From the NCBI RefSeq assembly GCF_018729255.1, contig NZ_CP076060.1, positions 3,384,501 to 3,448,500 of the forward strand: a DNA stretch of 64,000 nucleotides, read 5' to 3'. Shown piece by piece: positions 35,355 to 44,722 of this stretch; the stretch's first letter is position 1; the number at the start of each line of letters is the position of its first letter. The DNA comes from Cupriavidus sp. EM10 (GTDB taxonomy: Bacteria > Pseudomonadota > Gammaproteobacteria > Burkholderiales > Burkholderiaceae). Below the pieces are notes generated by a model. It was not told the origin of the DNA. It made no database searches and saw nothing but the letters and a program-made list of their open reading frames with translations. Made by a program: the position numbers and the translations under genes.

Positions 35355-36257
35355 ATGAGTGACGTCCATCAAAACGACCACCACGAGTCGCCAATCAAGA
35401 CCCCTAAGCAGCTTATCGCTGTTGTGATCGCCGCCTTTCTGGTGCCGATTATCGTCATCATCCTGCTGGTCAATTTTGTTGGACATGGCACCCGCGAGGG
35501 CGCCGGCTCCAGCCAGAGCATCGAGGCGGTGAACACCCGCATCGCGCCCGTGGCATCGCTGGAAATCAAGGATCCCAATGCGCCGCGCGTCTTCAAGACG
35601 GGCGAGCAGGTCTACAAGGAAGTCTGCGCGGCTTGCCACGCCACCGGCGCGGCCGGTGCGCCGAAATACGGCACGGCCGGCGACTGGACGGCGCGTATCG
35701 GCCAGGGCTTCGACGGCCTGCTGAAGTCGGTGCTGAACGGCAAGGGTGCGATGCCTGCCCGTGCCGGCACCTCGCCCGACGACCTGAGCGACTATGAACT
35801 GGCTCGCGCCGTGGTCTACATGGCCGATGCTGGCGGCGCCAAGTTCCCCGAGCCGGCAGCCCCGGCACAGGGTGCCCCCGCCCAGGCGGCGGCTTCGGCG
35901 CCCGAGGCTCCGGCAGCCCCGGCTGCTGCGGCCCCCGCTCCTGCCGCAGCGGCAGCGGCAGCGGCAGCGCCCGCACCTGCAGCCGCCGCCCCGGCCGCTG
36001 CACCCGCGGCGGCTTCGGCCGACGTCGGCAAGAAGGTCTACGAACAGGTCTGCGCCGCTTGCCACGCCGCCGGTGTGGCCGGTGCGCCGAAGTTTGGCGA
36101 CAAGGCTGCCTGGGCTCCGCGCCTCAAGGAAGGCATGGACGTGGTGCACAACTACGCGCTCAAGGGCAAGGGTGTGATGCCGCCCAAGGGCGGCTACGCG
36201 GGTCCGGATGCGGACGTGATCGCGGCGTCGGACTACATGGCCAACGCGGCAAAGTAA
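35355..36257 (+). CDS. Di-heme cytochrome c5-type protein, membrane anchored
   Basis: The protein is 300 residues from MSDVHQNDHHESPIKTPKQ. One N-terminal transmembrane helix (LIAVVIAAFLVPIIVIILLVNFVG, about 20-43) anchors it, with the rest periplasmic. Two class I c5-like domains each have a CAACH haem site (near residues 94 and 234) with the phrase VCAACHATGAAGAPKYG and its close copy VCAACHAAGVAGAPKFG, and distal Met in GKGAMPAR and GKGVMPPK. An Ala/Pro-rich linker of about 60 residues joins them. The two domains clearly arose by duplication. It probably carries electrons to a terminal oxidase. A strong terminator follows. Confidence 0.9.
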   Translation: MSDVHQNDHHESPIKTPKQLIAVVIAAFLVPIIVIILLVNFVGHGTREGAGSSQSIEAVNTRIAPVASLEIKDPNAPRVFKTGEQVYKEVCAACHATGAAGAPKYGTAGDWTARIGQGFDGLLKSVLNGKGAMPARAGTSPDDLSDYELARAVVYMADAGGAKFPEPAAPAQGAPAQAAASAPEAPAAPAAAAPAPAAAAAAAAAPAPAAAAPAAAPAAASADVGKKVYEQVCAACHAAGVAGAPKFGDKAAWAPRLKEGMDVVHNYALKGKGVMPPKGGYAGPDADVIAASDYMANAAK

Positions 36258-36300
36258 CCGCCAACTCCGACAGGTCCGGGCAACCGGGCCTGCACCAGGC

Positions 36301-36336
36301 AAAAAGCCCGCGAACGATTCGTGGGCTTTTTCGTTT
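36301..36336. terminator. Bidirectional intrinsic terminator
   Basis: AAAAAGCCCGCGAA and TTCGTGGGCTTTTT form a 14-bp stem (one GU-type mismatch) with loop CGAT, followed by TCGTTTTT. It lies between the convergent cytochrome and hemN genes and can serve both. Confidence 0.85.
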
Positions 36337-36387
36337 TTGGCCAGCTGCTGGCCAGGCTCGGGCCAGCTTCCGGCGAGGCTGCTCGCG

Positions 36388-37857
36388 CTAGACCACGCGC
36401 GAATAGCGCACCAGCGGTATCACCGTGGCATTGTTGGCGGCGCCCGGGGCCGGTTGCGGGCGCGCAGCGTCGTCGCGCAGGTAGCGGTCGAAGACCATCG
36501 CCACGCGGCGTACCAGAAGGCGACCCAGTTCGGTGATGTCGATGCGGGCCGCCGTCCGGCGTACCAGGTTGTCGACCGCCAGCTTGTCCAGGTCGGCCAG
36601 CTCGGCGCCGAAGGTGGCGGCGAAGTCGATGCCGTACGTCCGTTCCACCTCGGCAATATCCAGGGTGCCGTTGCACATCAGCGCGCCAATGACGGCCTTG
36701 CGCAGATGATCGTCGGCAGTCATCTCGAAGCCGCGCACGACCGGCAGCCGCCCTGCATCGATCGCTTCGTAATAGTCGTCCGTGGTGCGGGCGTTCTGTA
36801 CGTAGTGACCCGCCACCGCGCCAATCGCGGACACGCCCAGCCCGATCTGGTCGTAGCCGGCGTGCGTGGCATAGCCCTGGAAATTGCGTTGTAGCCGGCC
36901 CTCGCGCTGGGCGATGGCCAGATCGTCGTCGGGCAGCGCAAAGTGATCCATGCCGATGTAGACGTAGCCGGCTGCGGTCAGGCGCTCGATCGTCGACACC
37001 AGGATGTCGAGCTTCTCGGCGGCGGGCGGCAGTGTCGCGGCGTCGATACGGCGTTGCGGCTTGAATACGTGCGGCAGGTGGGCGTAGCTGTAGACCGACA
37101 GCCGGTTCGGCCGCAGTTCCAGCACCTGGTCGATGGTCTTGCCGAAACGCGCGGTGGTCTGGTGCGGCAAGCCGTAGATCAGGTCCACACTGACCGACTG
37201 GAATCCCAGGCGCCGGGCGGCCAGAACCACGGCACGCGTTTCCTCATAGGACTGCATCCGGTGGACGGCTTCCTGCACCTCGGGGTCGAAATCCTGCACA
37301 CCCAGGCTGATCCGGTTGAAGCCCAGCTCGGCCAACAGGTCCATCCGCTCGCCGGTGACGCGGCGCGGATCGATCTCGATCGAATGTTCGCCCTCGGGCA
37401 GCAGCACGAAATGCTCGTGCAGCGCCGCCATGACCCGGCGCATTTCATCGGGATCGAGAAAGGTCGGCGTGCCGCCGCCCCAGTGCGACTGCATCACCGC
37501 GCGCCGTTCGCCCAGGCGCCCGGCGACCATGGCCATCTCGCGCGACAGGTAATCGACATACTGCGCGCTGCGGCTGTGATCCTTTGTGATGATCTTGTTG
37601 CAGCCGCAGTAGTAGCAGATGTTTTCGCAGAATGGGATATGGAGATATAGCGACAGTGGCGCTGGCGAGTCCGCGCGGCAGGCTTGCAGTGCGGTCTGGT
37701 AGCCGGCGTCGCCGACTGCATTGTGGAAGCGGTCGGCCGTCGGGTAGGAGGTATAGCGGGGGCCGTTGCCGTCGATACGGCCGGCCAGGCTGCGGAAATC
37801 GGCAAGCGCGCGGCGGTCGAAGGCCGTGCCGGCGGCGTCTGGAATGGGGGCGGACAT
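36388..37857 (-). CDS. hemN: Oxygen-independent coproporphyrinogen III dehydrogenase
   Basis: The protein is 489 residues from [20 protein letters not shown]. The radical-SAM site is [15 protein letters not shown]: the CxxxCxxC ligands of the 4Fe-4S cluster with the extra family Cys. [13 protein letters not shown] near the N-terminus is the HemN signature, as is [34 protein letters not shown] and [13 protein letters not shown] follow. The C-terminal domain ([18 protein letters not shown]) marks true HemN rather than HemW. It decarboxylates coproporphyrinogen III during anaerobic haem synthesis. A perfect FNR-type box lies 63 bp upstream of the start codon. Confidence 0.95.
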   Translation of the reverse strand: MSAPIPDAAGTAFDRRALADFRSLAGRIDGNGPRYTSYPTADRFHNAVGDAGYQTALQACRADSPAPLSLYLHIPFCENICYYCGCNKIITKDHSRSAQYVDYLSREMAMVAGRLGERRAVMQSHWGGGTPTFLDPDEMRRVMAALHEHFVLLPEGEHSIEIDPRRVTGERMDLLAELGFNRISLGVQDFDPEVQEAVHRMQSYEETRAVVLAARRLGFQSVSVDLIYGLPHQTTARFGKTIDQVLELRPNRLSVYSYAHLPHVFKPQRRIDAATLPPAAEKLDILVSTIERLTAAGYVYIGMDHFALPDDDLAIAQREGRLQRNFQGYATHAGYDQIGLGVSAIGAVAGHYVQNARTTDDYYEAIDAGRLPVVRGFEMTADDHLRKAVIGALMCNGTLDIAEVERTYGIDFAATFGAELADLDKLAVDNLVRRTAARIDITELGRLLVRRVAMVFDRYLRDDAARPQPAPGAANNATVIPLVRYSRVV

Positions 37858-37919
37858 GCGGGGACTCGATTTGTTGGCGGAATGACGATCGATCCTATGC
37901 CTCGCCCGATGCGGCAACC

Positions 37920-37933
37920 TTGATGCGTATCAA
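37920..37933. promoter_or_regulatory. FNR/ANR-type box upstream of hemN
   Basis: TTGAT-GCGT-ATCAA is a perfect match to the FNR/CRP-Dnr consensus TTGAT-N4-ATCAA. It lies 63-76 bp upstream of the hemN start codon, a suitable spot for activation under low oxygen, as known for hemN in other proteobacteria. Confidence 0.85.
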
Positions 37934-38097
37934 GATCACGACAGCCTTACACCTGCCAGCCCCGCGAACGGGGGGCCTCAAGTCTGGTGAAAGTCACGGA
38001 AGCGTCACGAACGGCCGATAGTCTCGGGCCCGGCTCTCGAAGTCCCGCCTGAATCGCTTTCCGCAGCACATCCCGATCCATCCGAATATCCACTGCC

Positions 38098-39267
38098 ATG
38101 CGCCCAGCCCTGCCGCAGTCGACTCTCGCGTGTCCGCCGTCCACGGGCCGCCGCCGCGCCTTGCAGATGCTAGGCGCCCTGACTTCCGCCGCCGTGCTGC
38201 CCGCTTTCGCGCAGCCGGCCGGCCAGGTGCTGCGCCGCCAGCTGGTGGTGGGCCATCTGGTGGACCGTGTGGGGCCGCAGGCCGACCAGGCGCGCGACTA
38301 TCTGGCCGGCGCCAAGGTGATGTTCGATGCCTTCAACGCGTCGCCGGCCAGTAACGGCGGCCTGCGCATCGTCCACGTGGTGCGCGATGCCGATGCGTCG
38401 AACCCGCGCGCCGCCGCCGCACAGGCCGTGGCGCTGGTCGACAACGAACGCGCGGAAGTTCTGTTCGGGCCCGGCGACAGCCTGCTGCCCACGCTGGCAA
38501 GCGCCGCCGACCTGACCCGGCGCGGCGTGCAGATCGTGGCGCCGCTTTCGGGTCTGGCCCTGACGGCCGATAACGTGTGGTTCACGCGCGTCGACTACCA
38601 GGCCGAACTGGACGCCGCCGTGCACCAGCTGCGCAGCTACGGGCTGGCCGGCATCGCGCTGGCCGTATCGCCCGATTTCGCGGCGGGCACGCTGGGGGTG
38701 GGTACGCCCTGGCTGGCCCGGCTGGAAAAGGACATCTCCACGCGGGCCGTGTCGCTGGGCGGCAACCTTGACGACAGCGCCCGGCGCATTGCCGCCGCAC
38801 GGCCCGGCGCGGTGATCGTGGCGGGCGACACGCTGGCCTACGGCAGCCTGGGCCGCGCGCTGGCGGCGCAGAACTGGTATGGCTTCCTGGTGGGACTGTC
38901 GGCGGTCAGCCCGTCGTCGGCGCGCGAGATCCTGGGCGCGAACTACGCGGGCGGCATGGTCGTGACGCAGATTGCCCCGGGGCCGCAGGAATCCACGCTG
39001 CGCGTGGTGAAGGAACACGTGGCCCGCATGAAGCAGTATCTGGACGAGCCGCCGTCGCCGGCCACCCTGGCCGGCTACATCGGCGCGGCCTGGCTGGTGC
39101 GTTCGGCCGCGGGCATGAAGGGATCGGGCACGGCGGAATTGCGGCGCGCGCTGCAGGCCCGCGTCGACGTGGGCGATTTCACGCTGGACTTCACGCGTGG
39201 CCTGCGTGGCTCGCAGTACGTGCAGCTCGCGCCGATCGGCAAGAGCGGCATGCCGCAGCGCGCCTGA
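38098..39267 (+). CDS. Periplasmic binding protein, branched-chain amino acid/ABC type
   Basis: The protein has 389 residues. The N-terminus has an Arg-rich stretch TGRRRALQMLGALTSAAVLPAFAQ, a possible Tat signal (RRRA-x-x-M-LG) or a long Sec signal. Residues of about 45-380 follow the two-lobe Peripla_BP_6 fold: VVGHLVDRVGPQADQARDYLAGAKVMFDAFN, AEVLFGPGDSLLPTLASAADLTRRG, and TLAGYIGAAWLVRSA. No permease or ATPase gene is adjacent. It lies convergent, 21 bp from the end of a histidine kinase gene, so it may act as a ligand sensor for the kinase rather than in transport. That is inference. Confidence 0.75.
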   Translation: MRPALPQSTLACPPSTGRRRALQMLGALTSAAVLPAFAQPAGQVLRRQLVVGHLVDRVGPQADQARDYLAGAKVMFDAFNASPASNGGLRIVHVVRDADASNPRAAAAQAVALVDNERAEVLFGPGDSLLPTLASAADLTRRGVQIVAPLSGLALTADNVWFTRVDYQAELDAAVHQLRSYGLAGIALAVSPDFAAGTLGVGTPWLARLEKDISTRAVSLGGNLDDSARRIAAARPGAVIVAGDTLAYGSLGRALAAQNWYGFLVGLSAVSPSSAREILGANYAGGMVVTQIAPGPQESTLRVVKEHVARMKQYLDEPPSPATLAGYIGAAWLVRSAAGMKGSGTAELRRALQARVDVGDFTLDFTRGLRGSQYVQLAPIGKSGMPQRA

Positions 39268-39288
39268 GCGCGCCCCGGTAGACGGCCG

Positions 39289-40587
39289 TCAGGCGCGCGG
39301 CAGCGTGATGCTGACGCGCAGGCCGCCTTCCACGCGGTTGGTCAGCTTCAGTTCGCCGCCGTGGCGCGCCACGATATCGGCGGTAATCGACAGGCCCATG
39401 CCCACGCCCCCCGTGGCGCGGCTGCGCGACGACTCCACGCGATAGAACGGTTCCAGCACGCGCTGCAGCTCGGCGGGCGGGATGCCCGGGCCGTTGTCGC
39501 ATACATCGATCGACACGCGCTCCGGGCTGTCGGCCAGGATGATGTGCGCGGCGCCGCCATAGCGGTGCGCGTTCTCCACCAGGTTGACCACGGCGCGCCG
39601 CAGTTCGGTTGGATAGGCCAGCAGCGGCGCCGCCTCGCCGGACAGCCGCACGTCCTGCCCGGTTTCCTGGGCATCGTCGACCACGGCCTGCAGCAGGGCC
39701 AGCACGTCCACGCGCTGGCGCGGCCCGGCGCCGTCGTCGCGCTCGCGCAGGTAATAGAGCGTGGCGTCGATCAGCCCGTTCATCTCGGCCAGGTCCTGGC
39801 GCAGGCGATAGCGTACGTCGTTGTCCTCGATCCGTTCGATGCGCAGGCTCATGCGCGTCAGCGGCGTGCGCAGGTCATGCGACACCGCCGCCAGGAAGCG
39901 CGACTGCTGCGCCAGCTGCGTGCGGATGCGCTGCTGCATCAGGTTCAGCGCGTGCGTGGCATCGCGCGCCTCGGCGGGACCCGTGTCCTCGTCCAGCGGC
40001 GGCGCGTGCACGTCCTGCGCCAGGCGGTTCGCGCCGCTGGCCAGCTGCTGCACGGGCCGCGCCAGCAGGCGGGCGCCCGCCCATGAGGCGATCAGGATGG
40101 CGGCCAGCTGGAAGATCAGGCCCAGGTGCGGCGGCCAGATGCCGCGAATGTGGAACCCCTTGGGTGGCCCGGGCGGACGATCGAACTGCCGGCGCTCGCC
40201 AAAGGCTTCGGGGCGCAGCGGCGGGCCATCGAAATCGAACGGTTCGCCGCCCCGCATGCCGGGCGGGGCGCCAGGCGGACGATCGGGCATGAAGACGCCT
40301 TCGAGCGGATGCGGGGGCGGGCCGTCCGGCAGCAACTGGCCCGCGGCCTCGGCATCGGACGCGGCGCGGCGCATGCGCTCCATGTAACGCTCCGAGCCGG
40401 GGCGCGGGAACACGCTCTCGATCACGGTCACGCCCAGCACGTGCACGGCCAGCATGATGGCGGTCATCACGAAGAACAACCGCATGAACATCGAATTGAA
40501 GCGGCGGCGGCGCGCCGGCTCCGCGGTGCGCGGTTCAGGCCGCATCGCCGAAGCGCCGCCGGCGGACGGCGGAATTGCAGCAGCCAT
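39289..40587 (-). CDS. Sensor histidine kinase, EnvZ/PmrB-like
   Basis: The protein has 432 residues. A basic N-terminus leads to transmembrane helix 1 (about 35-57), a periplasmic loop of about 95 residues that is strikingly rich in Pro, Gly, Arg and Met (GPPPHPLEGVFMPDRPPGAPPG and so on), transmembrane helix 2 (about 155-173), a HAMP domain, and the dimerisation helix with phospho-acceptor His237 in SHDLRTPLTRMSLR. The ATPase domain has VVNLVENAHRYG (N box), VCDNGPGIP (G1), and GGVGMGLSI (G2). It starts 4 bp after the response-regulator stop, so the two are co-translated. The disordered loop suggests sensing of membrane or metal signals rather than a folded ligand domain. Confidence 0.92.
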   Translation of the reverse strand: MAAAIPPSAGGASAMRPEPRTAEPARRRRFNSMFMRLFFVMTAIMLAVHVLGVTVIESVFPRPGSERYMERMRRAASDAEAAGQLLPDGPPPHPLEGVFMPDRPPGAPPGMRGGEPFDFDGPPLRPEAFGERRQFDRPPGPPKGFHIRGIWPPHLGLIFQLAAILIASWAGARLLARPVQQLASGANRLAQDVHAPPLDEDTGPAEARDATHALNLMQQRIRTQLAQQSRFLAAVSHDLRTPLTRMSLRIERIEDNDVRYRLRQDLAEMNGLIDATLYYLRERDDGAGPRQRVDVLALLQAVVDDAQETGQDVRLSGEAAPLLAYPTELRRAVVNLVENAHRYGGAAHIILADSPERVSIDVCDNGPGIPPAELQRVLEPFYRVESSRSRATGGVGMGLSITADIVARHGGELKLTNRVEGGLRVSITLPRA

Positions 40588-40591
40588 GCCG

Positions 40592-41323
40592 TCAGTGCTC
40601 CACGTGGCCGGTGAAGACGTAGCCCTCGCCCCGCACGGTGCGGATCAGCGACGAGTCGCGCGGATCGTCGCGCAGCTTCTGGCGCAGCCGTGACACCAGC
40701 AGGTCGATACTGCGGTCGAAGACGTCCAGGTCGCGGCCGCGAGCGTTGTTGATCAGCATCTCGCGGTCCAGCACGCGGTTCGGATTCTCGATGAACGTCA
40801 GCAGCAGGCGGAATTCCGCGTTGGACAGCGGCACCACCGTCTCTTCCGCGTCGACCAGCTGGCGCAGCGTGGCGTTCAGGCGCCAGCAGCCGAAGCGCAT
40901 CTCGTGCCCGCCCGTGGCCGGCGTGGCGCGGCGCACGTCGCCCCGGCTGCGCCGCAGCACGGTGTGGATGCGGGCCACCAGCTCGCGCATTTCGAACGGC
41001 TTGGTCACGTAGTCGTCGGCGCCCACCTCCAGACCCACCACACGGTCGGCCAGCTCGGCGCGGGCGGTCAGCATGATCACGGGCAGGTTGCTCTGCTCGC
41101 GGATCTCGCGGCACAGCGTCAGGCCGTTCTCGCCGGGCAGCGACAGGTCCAGAATCACCAGGTCGTATTCCTGCCGGCCCATGGCCGCGCGCATCGCCGC
41201 GCCGCCTTCCGCGCCCTCTGCCTCCATGCCGAAAGTGGCAAGGTACTCGGCCAGCATGGAGCGGATCTGGGGATCGTCATCGACGATCAGCAGACGAATG
41301 GGCAGGTTGGGCGACAGGTCCAT
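40592..41323 (-). CDS. OmpR-family response regulator
   Basis: The protein has 243 residues. The receiver domain has LLIVDDDPQIRSM (acidic pocket Asp15-17), the phospho-acceptor Asp59 in LVILDLSLPGENG, Thr in IMLTARAE and Lys in VTKPFEM. The winged-helix output domain follows from about residue 140: LSNAEFRLLLTFIENPNRVLDREMLIN, then DVFDRSIDLLVSRLRQKL and IRTVRGEGYVF. It is the first gene of a two-gene operon with the kinase. A GTATCA-N4-TGATAC dyad 78 bp upstream is a possible autoregulatory site. Confidence 0.93.
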   Translation of the reverse strand: MDLSPNLPIRLLIVDDDPQIRSMLAEYLATFGMEAEGAEGGAAMRAAMGRQEYDLVILDLSLPGENGLTLCREIREQSNLPVIMLTARAELADRVVGLEVGADDYVTKPFEMRELVARIHTVLRRSRGDVRRATPATGGHEMRFGCWRLNATLRQLVDAEETVVPLSNAEFRLLLTFIENPNRVLDREMLINNARGRDLDVFDRSIDLLVSRLRQKLRDDPRDSSLIRTVRGEGYVFTGHVEH

Positions 41324-41687
41324 GGAGAAAATGTGAGGGATACGCGGGACATCCGAGCGGCCAATGTACCAGCCACGAGATTACAGGCGATGCCGGCTTT
41401 GTATCAATTTTGATACGTGCAGCAGGAGGCACACGGTGCCGGGATGCGTGTTCTGCGCAGGTTGGCTCCGCGCGACGAGGCCGGGGGAAAAATACGCCCC
41501 CGGTGCTGCCGCATCCGGGAGCGTTCAACAGGGAAGAAGCCGGGCTCGCATGCGCCCAGCCACACCGCTACCGAAGGGCGGGCGCGGTGTCACGCGGTCA
41601 CGTCCGAGAGACGTTTCCACGCGCCGCCAATCGTAGTGAGCCGGTTGCCGCCAGTCTTGTCGGCCTTGTATCAAACCAGCCCGCAAG
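41324..41687. promoter_or_regulatory. Intergenic region with GTATCA-ATTT-TGATAC dyad upstream of the response regulator gene
   Basis: This 364-bp gap separates the response regulator start (minus) and the rep stop (minus). It holds no supportable ORF. GTATCA-ATTT-TGATAC at 41401-41416 is a perfect 6-4-6 dyad 78 bp before the start codon. The half-site GTATCAA recurs once at 41669. Autoregulation by the response regulator is a guess; no rep terminator was identified. Confidence 0.35.
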
Positions 41688-43774
41688 TCAGCCCGCGGCG
41701 GGCTTGTTGAGCAGCGCCTTGAGGCCGGCCAGACGGTCCTTCGGGCTCATCGCCGGGGTGGTGTCCTGCGGCGCCGGCGCTTGCTCCAGCTTCATCTCGG
41801 CGATGAAGCGCGACGGCTCGACCGAATAAGTCTCGCGCGCCCGCTTGCGTTTCTTGCACCAGCTGATCTGCAGGCTGCGCTGCGCCCGCGTGATGCCCAC
41901 ATACATCAGGCGGCGCTCTTCCTCGATCTTTTCGTCGCCCAGGTCTTCGTCCTCGCGGGAATAGGGCAGGATGCCCTCCTCCACGCCCACCAGAAACACG
42001 TGCGGATACTCGAGCCCCTTCGACGCATGCAGCGTCGACAGCCGCACGGCGTCCGGATCTTCCTCGCGGCCTTCCAGCATGCTCATCAGCGCCACGGTCT
42101 GGGTCAGTTCGAGCAGGTTCTTGCCTTCGTCGCCAAAGCCATCGGCCGTGTCGAATCCGGTGGCCTCGCCCTCGCCTTCCGCTTCGGGGCGGGTGCCCTT
42201 GCGCTTGAGCCAGTCCAGGAATTCCAGCGTGTTGGTCCAGCGCGACTGGGCCTGGCGCTCGTCGAAGGTGTCGTACAGGTAGGCCTCGTAGTGGATGCCC
42301 TCCATCAGGTCGTCCAGCACCACGGTGGCGGGGTCGTTCGCCGCGCGGTCGGCCAGGCGCACCATCGATTCGCAGAACGTGCGCAGCGGCTCCAGCTGGC
42401 GCGGCTGCAGCCTGGCCTCGATACCGCCCATCATTGCCGCCTCGAACAGCGACACCTTGGCCTGCCCCGCGAACGTACCCAGCGCTTCGAGCGTGGTGTT
42501 GCCCACCCCCGGCGCGGCGTGGTGATGGCGCGGATGAACGCGGGGTCGTCGTCAGGGTTGGCGATCAGGCGCAGGTACGCGCAGATATCCTTGATCTCGG
42601 CCTTGTCGAAGAAGCTCTGGCCGCCCGACAGTACATACGGAATGCGCTCGCGCCGCAGGATCTGCTCGAACAGCCGCGCCTGATGGTTGCCGCGATACAA
42701 AATGGCGTAATCACGAAATTGTGCGCGCCTTTCGAACTTGTGCGCCGACAGGCGGAAGACCACCGACTCGGCCTCGTGCTCTTCGTCGTTCATCGGATGC
42801 ACGGCGATCGGGTCGCCCATGCCGTGTTCGGACCACAGCGTCTTGTCGAACAGCTTCGGGTTGTTGGCGATAACCGCGTTGGCCGCTTCCAGGATGCGCA
42901 CGGTCGAGCGGTAGTTCTGTTCCAGCTTGACTACCTTGAGGTCCGGAAAATCGGTCTGCAGCAGGCGCAGGTTGTCCAGCGTGGCGCCGCGCCAGCCGTA
43001 GATGGCCTGGTCGTCATCGCCCACCGCCGTGAAGGCCGGCCCGCGCAGGTGCGACCCGCCGGCCAGCAGCTTCAGCAACTGGTACTGGCACGCGTTGGTG
43101 TCCTGGTATTCGTCGACCAGGAAGTAGCGCAGCCGGTTCTGCCATTTCAGGCGCACGGCCTCATCGCGGGCAAACAGCTCGGCTGGCAGCCGGATCAGGT
43201 CGTCGAAATCCACGGCCTGGTACGCGCTGAGCGTGGCCACATAGTTGCGATAGACCATAGCCGCCTGGTGCTGGTCGGCATCGGCGGCCTGCGCGAGCGC
43301 CGTCTCGGGGTCGACCATGCCGTTCTTCCACAGCGAGATCGTGCCTTGCACGCTGCGGATCAGCTTCTTGTCGGTGGTGCCCAGTTGTTCCTGGATCAGC
43401 CCGAAGCAGTCGTCCGAGTCCATGATCGAGAATTGTGGCTTCAACCCGACATGCTCGGCTTCCATGCGCAAGATTTGCACCCCGAGCGAGTGAAACGTAC
43501 AAACCGTCAGCTGCTTGAGTGGAATGCGCTTCCCTTCGCGCGTGGTCTTGCCTTCCATCAGCTTGCCGATGCGCTCCTGCATTTCCTTGGCCGCCTTGTT
43601 CGTAAACGTGACGGCGGCAATGTGACGCGGCTCGAACCCCTTGTCCTCGATCAGATGGGCGATCTTCTGCGTGATCACGCGCGTCTTGCCCGAGCCGGCG
43701 CCCGCCAGTACAAGGCAGGGGCCGTCCAGATAGCGGACCGCTTCGGATTGGGCGGCATTGAGTCCGTGAGTCAT
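41688..43774 (-). pseudogene. rep: ATP-dependent DNA helicase Rep, one-base frameshift
   Basis: The first reading frame (43774 to about 42510) encodes MTHGLNAAQSEAVRYL, Walker A LVLAGAGSGKTRVI, motif Ia TFTNKAAKEM, DFDDL, Walker B VDEYQDTN, VGDDDQAIYGWRGA and KLEQNYRS. The frame then fails at TTPRRG. The expected GNTTLEALG continues in another frame from 42506 to 41688, with LSTLHASKGLEYPHVFLVG, EERRLMYVGITRAQ and a C-terminal tail. One extra base in the C5 run at 42506-42510 (G5 on the coding strand) gives a 695-residue protein that matches E. coli Rep throughout, with TTPRRGVGNTT at the join. Rep is a 3'-5' SF1A helicase that clears replication-fork blocks. A sequencing error is more likely than a true knockout. 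Confidence 0.88.
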
Positions 43775-44055
43775 GAGACAAGGGATCGAGGCAGGCGGGA
43801 TGGCTTATGGCGCACCTGCGGGGCAGCGCGCCGAAGGCGTCGATGTTAACACGGGCGTCTGGCCGCAATGGTGCTGTCGGGCGGCGTCCGACAAGAGGCG
43901 TTTCAGGCTGGTAACAATCGTAAAGCGGCGGCACCCGGGGCATGGAGCTTGCCTCTCAATGGGCAGGACCGGCCGGTTCTTGCGCGTGGCGCGACCGGTT
44001 CGGGACCATCAACAAATCGGAAACGATGATCTCGATGACAACAAAGGAGCCAATC

Positions 44056-44280
44056 ATGAAGACGCTTCGCACCCTTTCGAAAGTTGCCCTGATCGGCGTG
44101 ACGCTGGTGGGCTTTGCCGGCTGCGCGGACATGACCCCGAAACAGCGCAATACCGCCATCGGCGCGGGCGCCGGTGCGCTGGGTGGTGCAGTGCTGACCG
44201 ACGGCAGCGCCCTGGGAACGCTGGGCGGTGCCGCCGTGGGCGGCGTGGTCGGTAACGTCGTGACGAAGGACCGCCGCTAG
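44056..44280 (+). CDS. Glycine-zipper lipoprotein, OsmB/SmpA-like
   Basis: The protein is 74 residues from MKTLRTLSKVALIGVTLVGFAGC, with AAAGGAG 7 bp upstream. The lipobox FAGC puts the acylated Cys at residue 23. The mature part is ADMTPKQRNTAIGAGAGALGGAVLTDGSALGTLGGAAVGGVVGNVVTKDRR, two glycine-zipper helices (GxxxGxxxG spacing) as in OsmB and related outer-membrane-associated small lipoproteins. These often respond to osmotic or envelope stress. It is a single gene, 117 bp before the gcv promoter. Confidence 0.8.
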   Translation: MKTLRTLSKVALIGVTLVGFAGCADMTPKQRNTAIGAGAGALGGAVLTDGSALGTLGGAAVGGVVGNVVTKDRR

Positions 44281-44363
44281 GCGCCTTCTGGCGTTCGGTC
44301 TCGCTTGCGACCGGGGGTTTTCCAGTAACGGGGCGAGGCCGGTCGCCGGCGTCAGGCTCGTGT

Positions 44364-44392
44364 TTGACAAAGGCAGACCGGTCCCGTACATT
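44364..44392 (+). promoter_or_regulatory. Sigma-70-type promoter of the gcv operon
   Basis: TTGACA at 44364-44369 and TACATT at 44387-44392 are separated by exactly 17 bp. The predicted transcript starts near 44399, at the 5' edge of the glycine riboswitch. Confidence 0.8.
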
Positions 44393-44400
44393 CTCGCGCA

Positions 44401-44630
44401 TCCGGCCGGGAGAGCGCGCAGCCACTGCGCCGCCGAAGGGGAACTACCCACAAACTCTCAGGCACCATGGACCGACCGGATCGGCATGCAACATGCACAC
44501 GATGCATGCCGCACTCTGGAGAGCGACATCCGCCACTGCTCCGACGCAGGGTGAGCATGTCCACCGAAGGGCGCACGAAGCGGCGGCGATGCCGGTGCTT
44601 CGTAATCTCTCAGGTATCGAGGACAGAGGG
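44401..44630 (+). promoter_or_regulatory. Tandem glycine riboswitch upstream of gcvT
   Basis: Two consecutive glycine aptamers are visible. The first (about 44401-44480) has GGGAGAGCGCGC, CCGCCGAAGGGG and CAAACTCTCAGGCAC. The second (about 44512-44628) has CTCTGGAGAGCGAC, CACCGAAGGGCGCACGAAG and TAATCTCTCAGGTA, closed by ACAGAG. The GGAGAG...CCGAAGG...CTCTCAGG pattern is the glycine aptamer signature. Glycine binding should stop formation of the downstream terminator and switch on the glycine cleavage genes. The two aptamers are joined by a linker with an additional GCATGCA-rich hairpin. Confidence 0.93.
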
Positions 44631-44698
44631 TCATCCGCCGCAGCGGATTGGTCGCACGTTTGTGCGCCGATCGTTGCGGCGGATGACCCTTTTTTCGT
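44628..44698 (+). terminator. Riboswitch-controlled terminator before gcvT
   Basis: GGGTCATCCGCCGCA (44628-44642) and TGCGGCGGATGACCC (44675-44689) form a perfect 15-bp stem followed by TTTTTTC. It starts right at the closing helix of the second aptamer, so its left arm can compete with aptamer P1 and it can act as the expression platform. Confidence 0.9.
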
Positions 44699-44722
44699 TT
44701 TCGAACCGCCCCGAGGAAATCC

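Noticed and set aside
42434..43849. 471-codon plus-strand open frame opposite rep
   Set aside because: It is a shadow of the helicase gene with no domain, although it bridges the rep frameshift.
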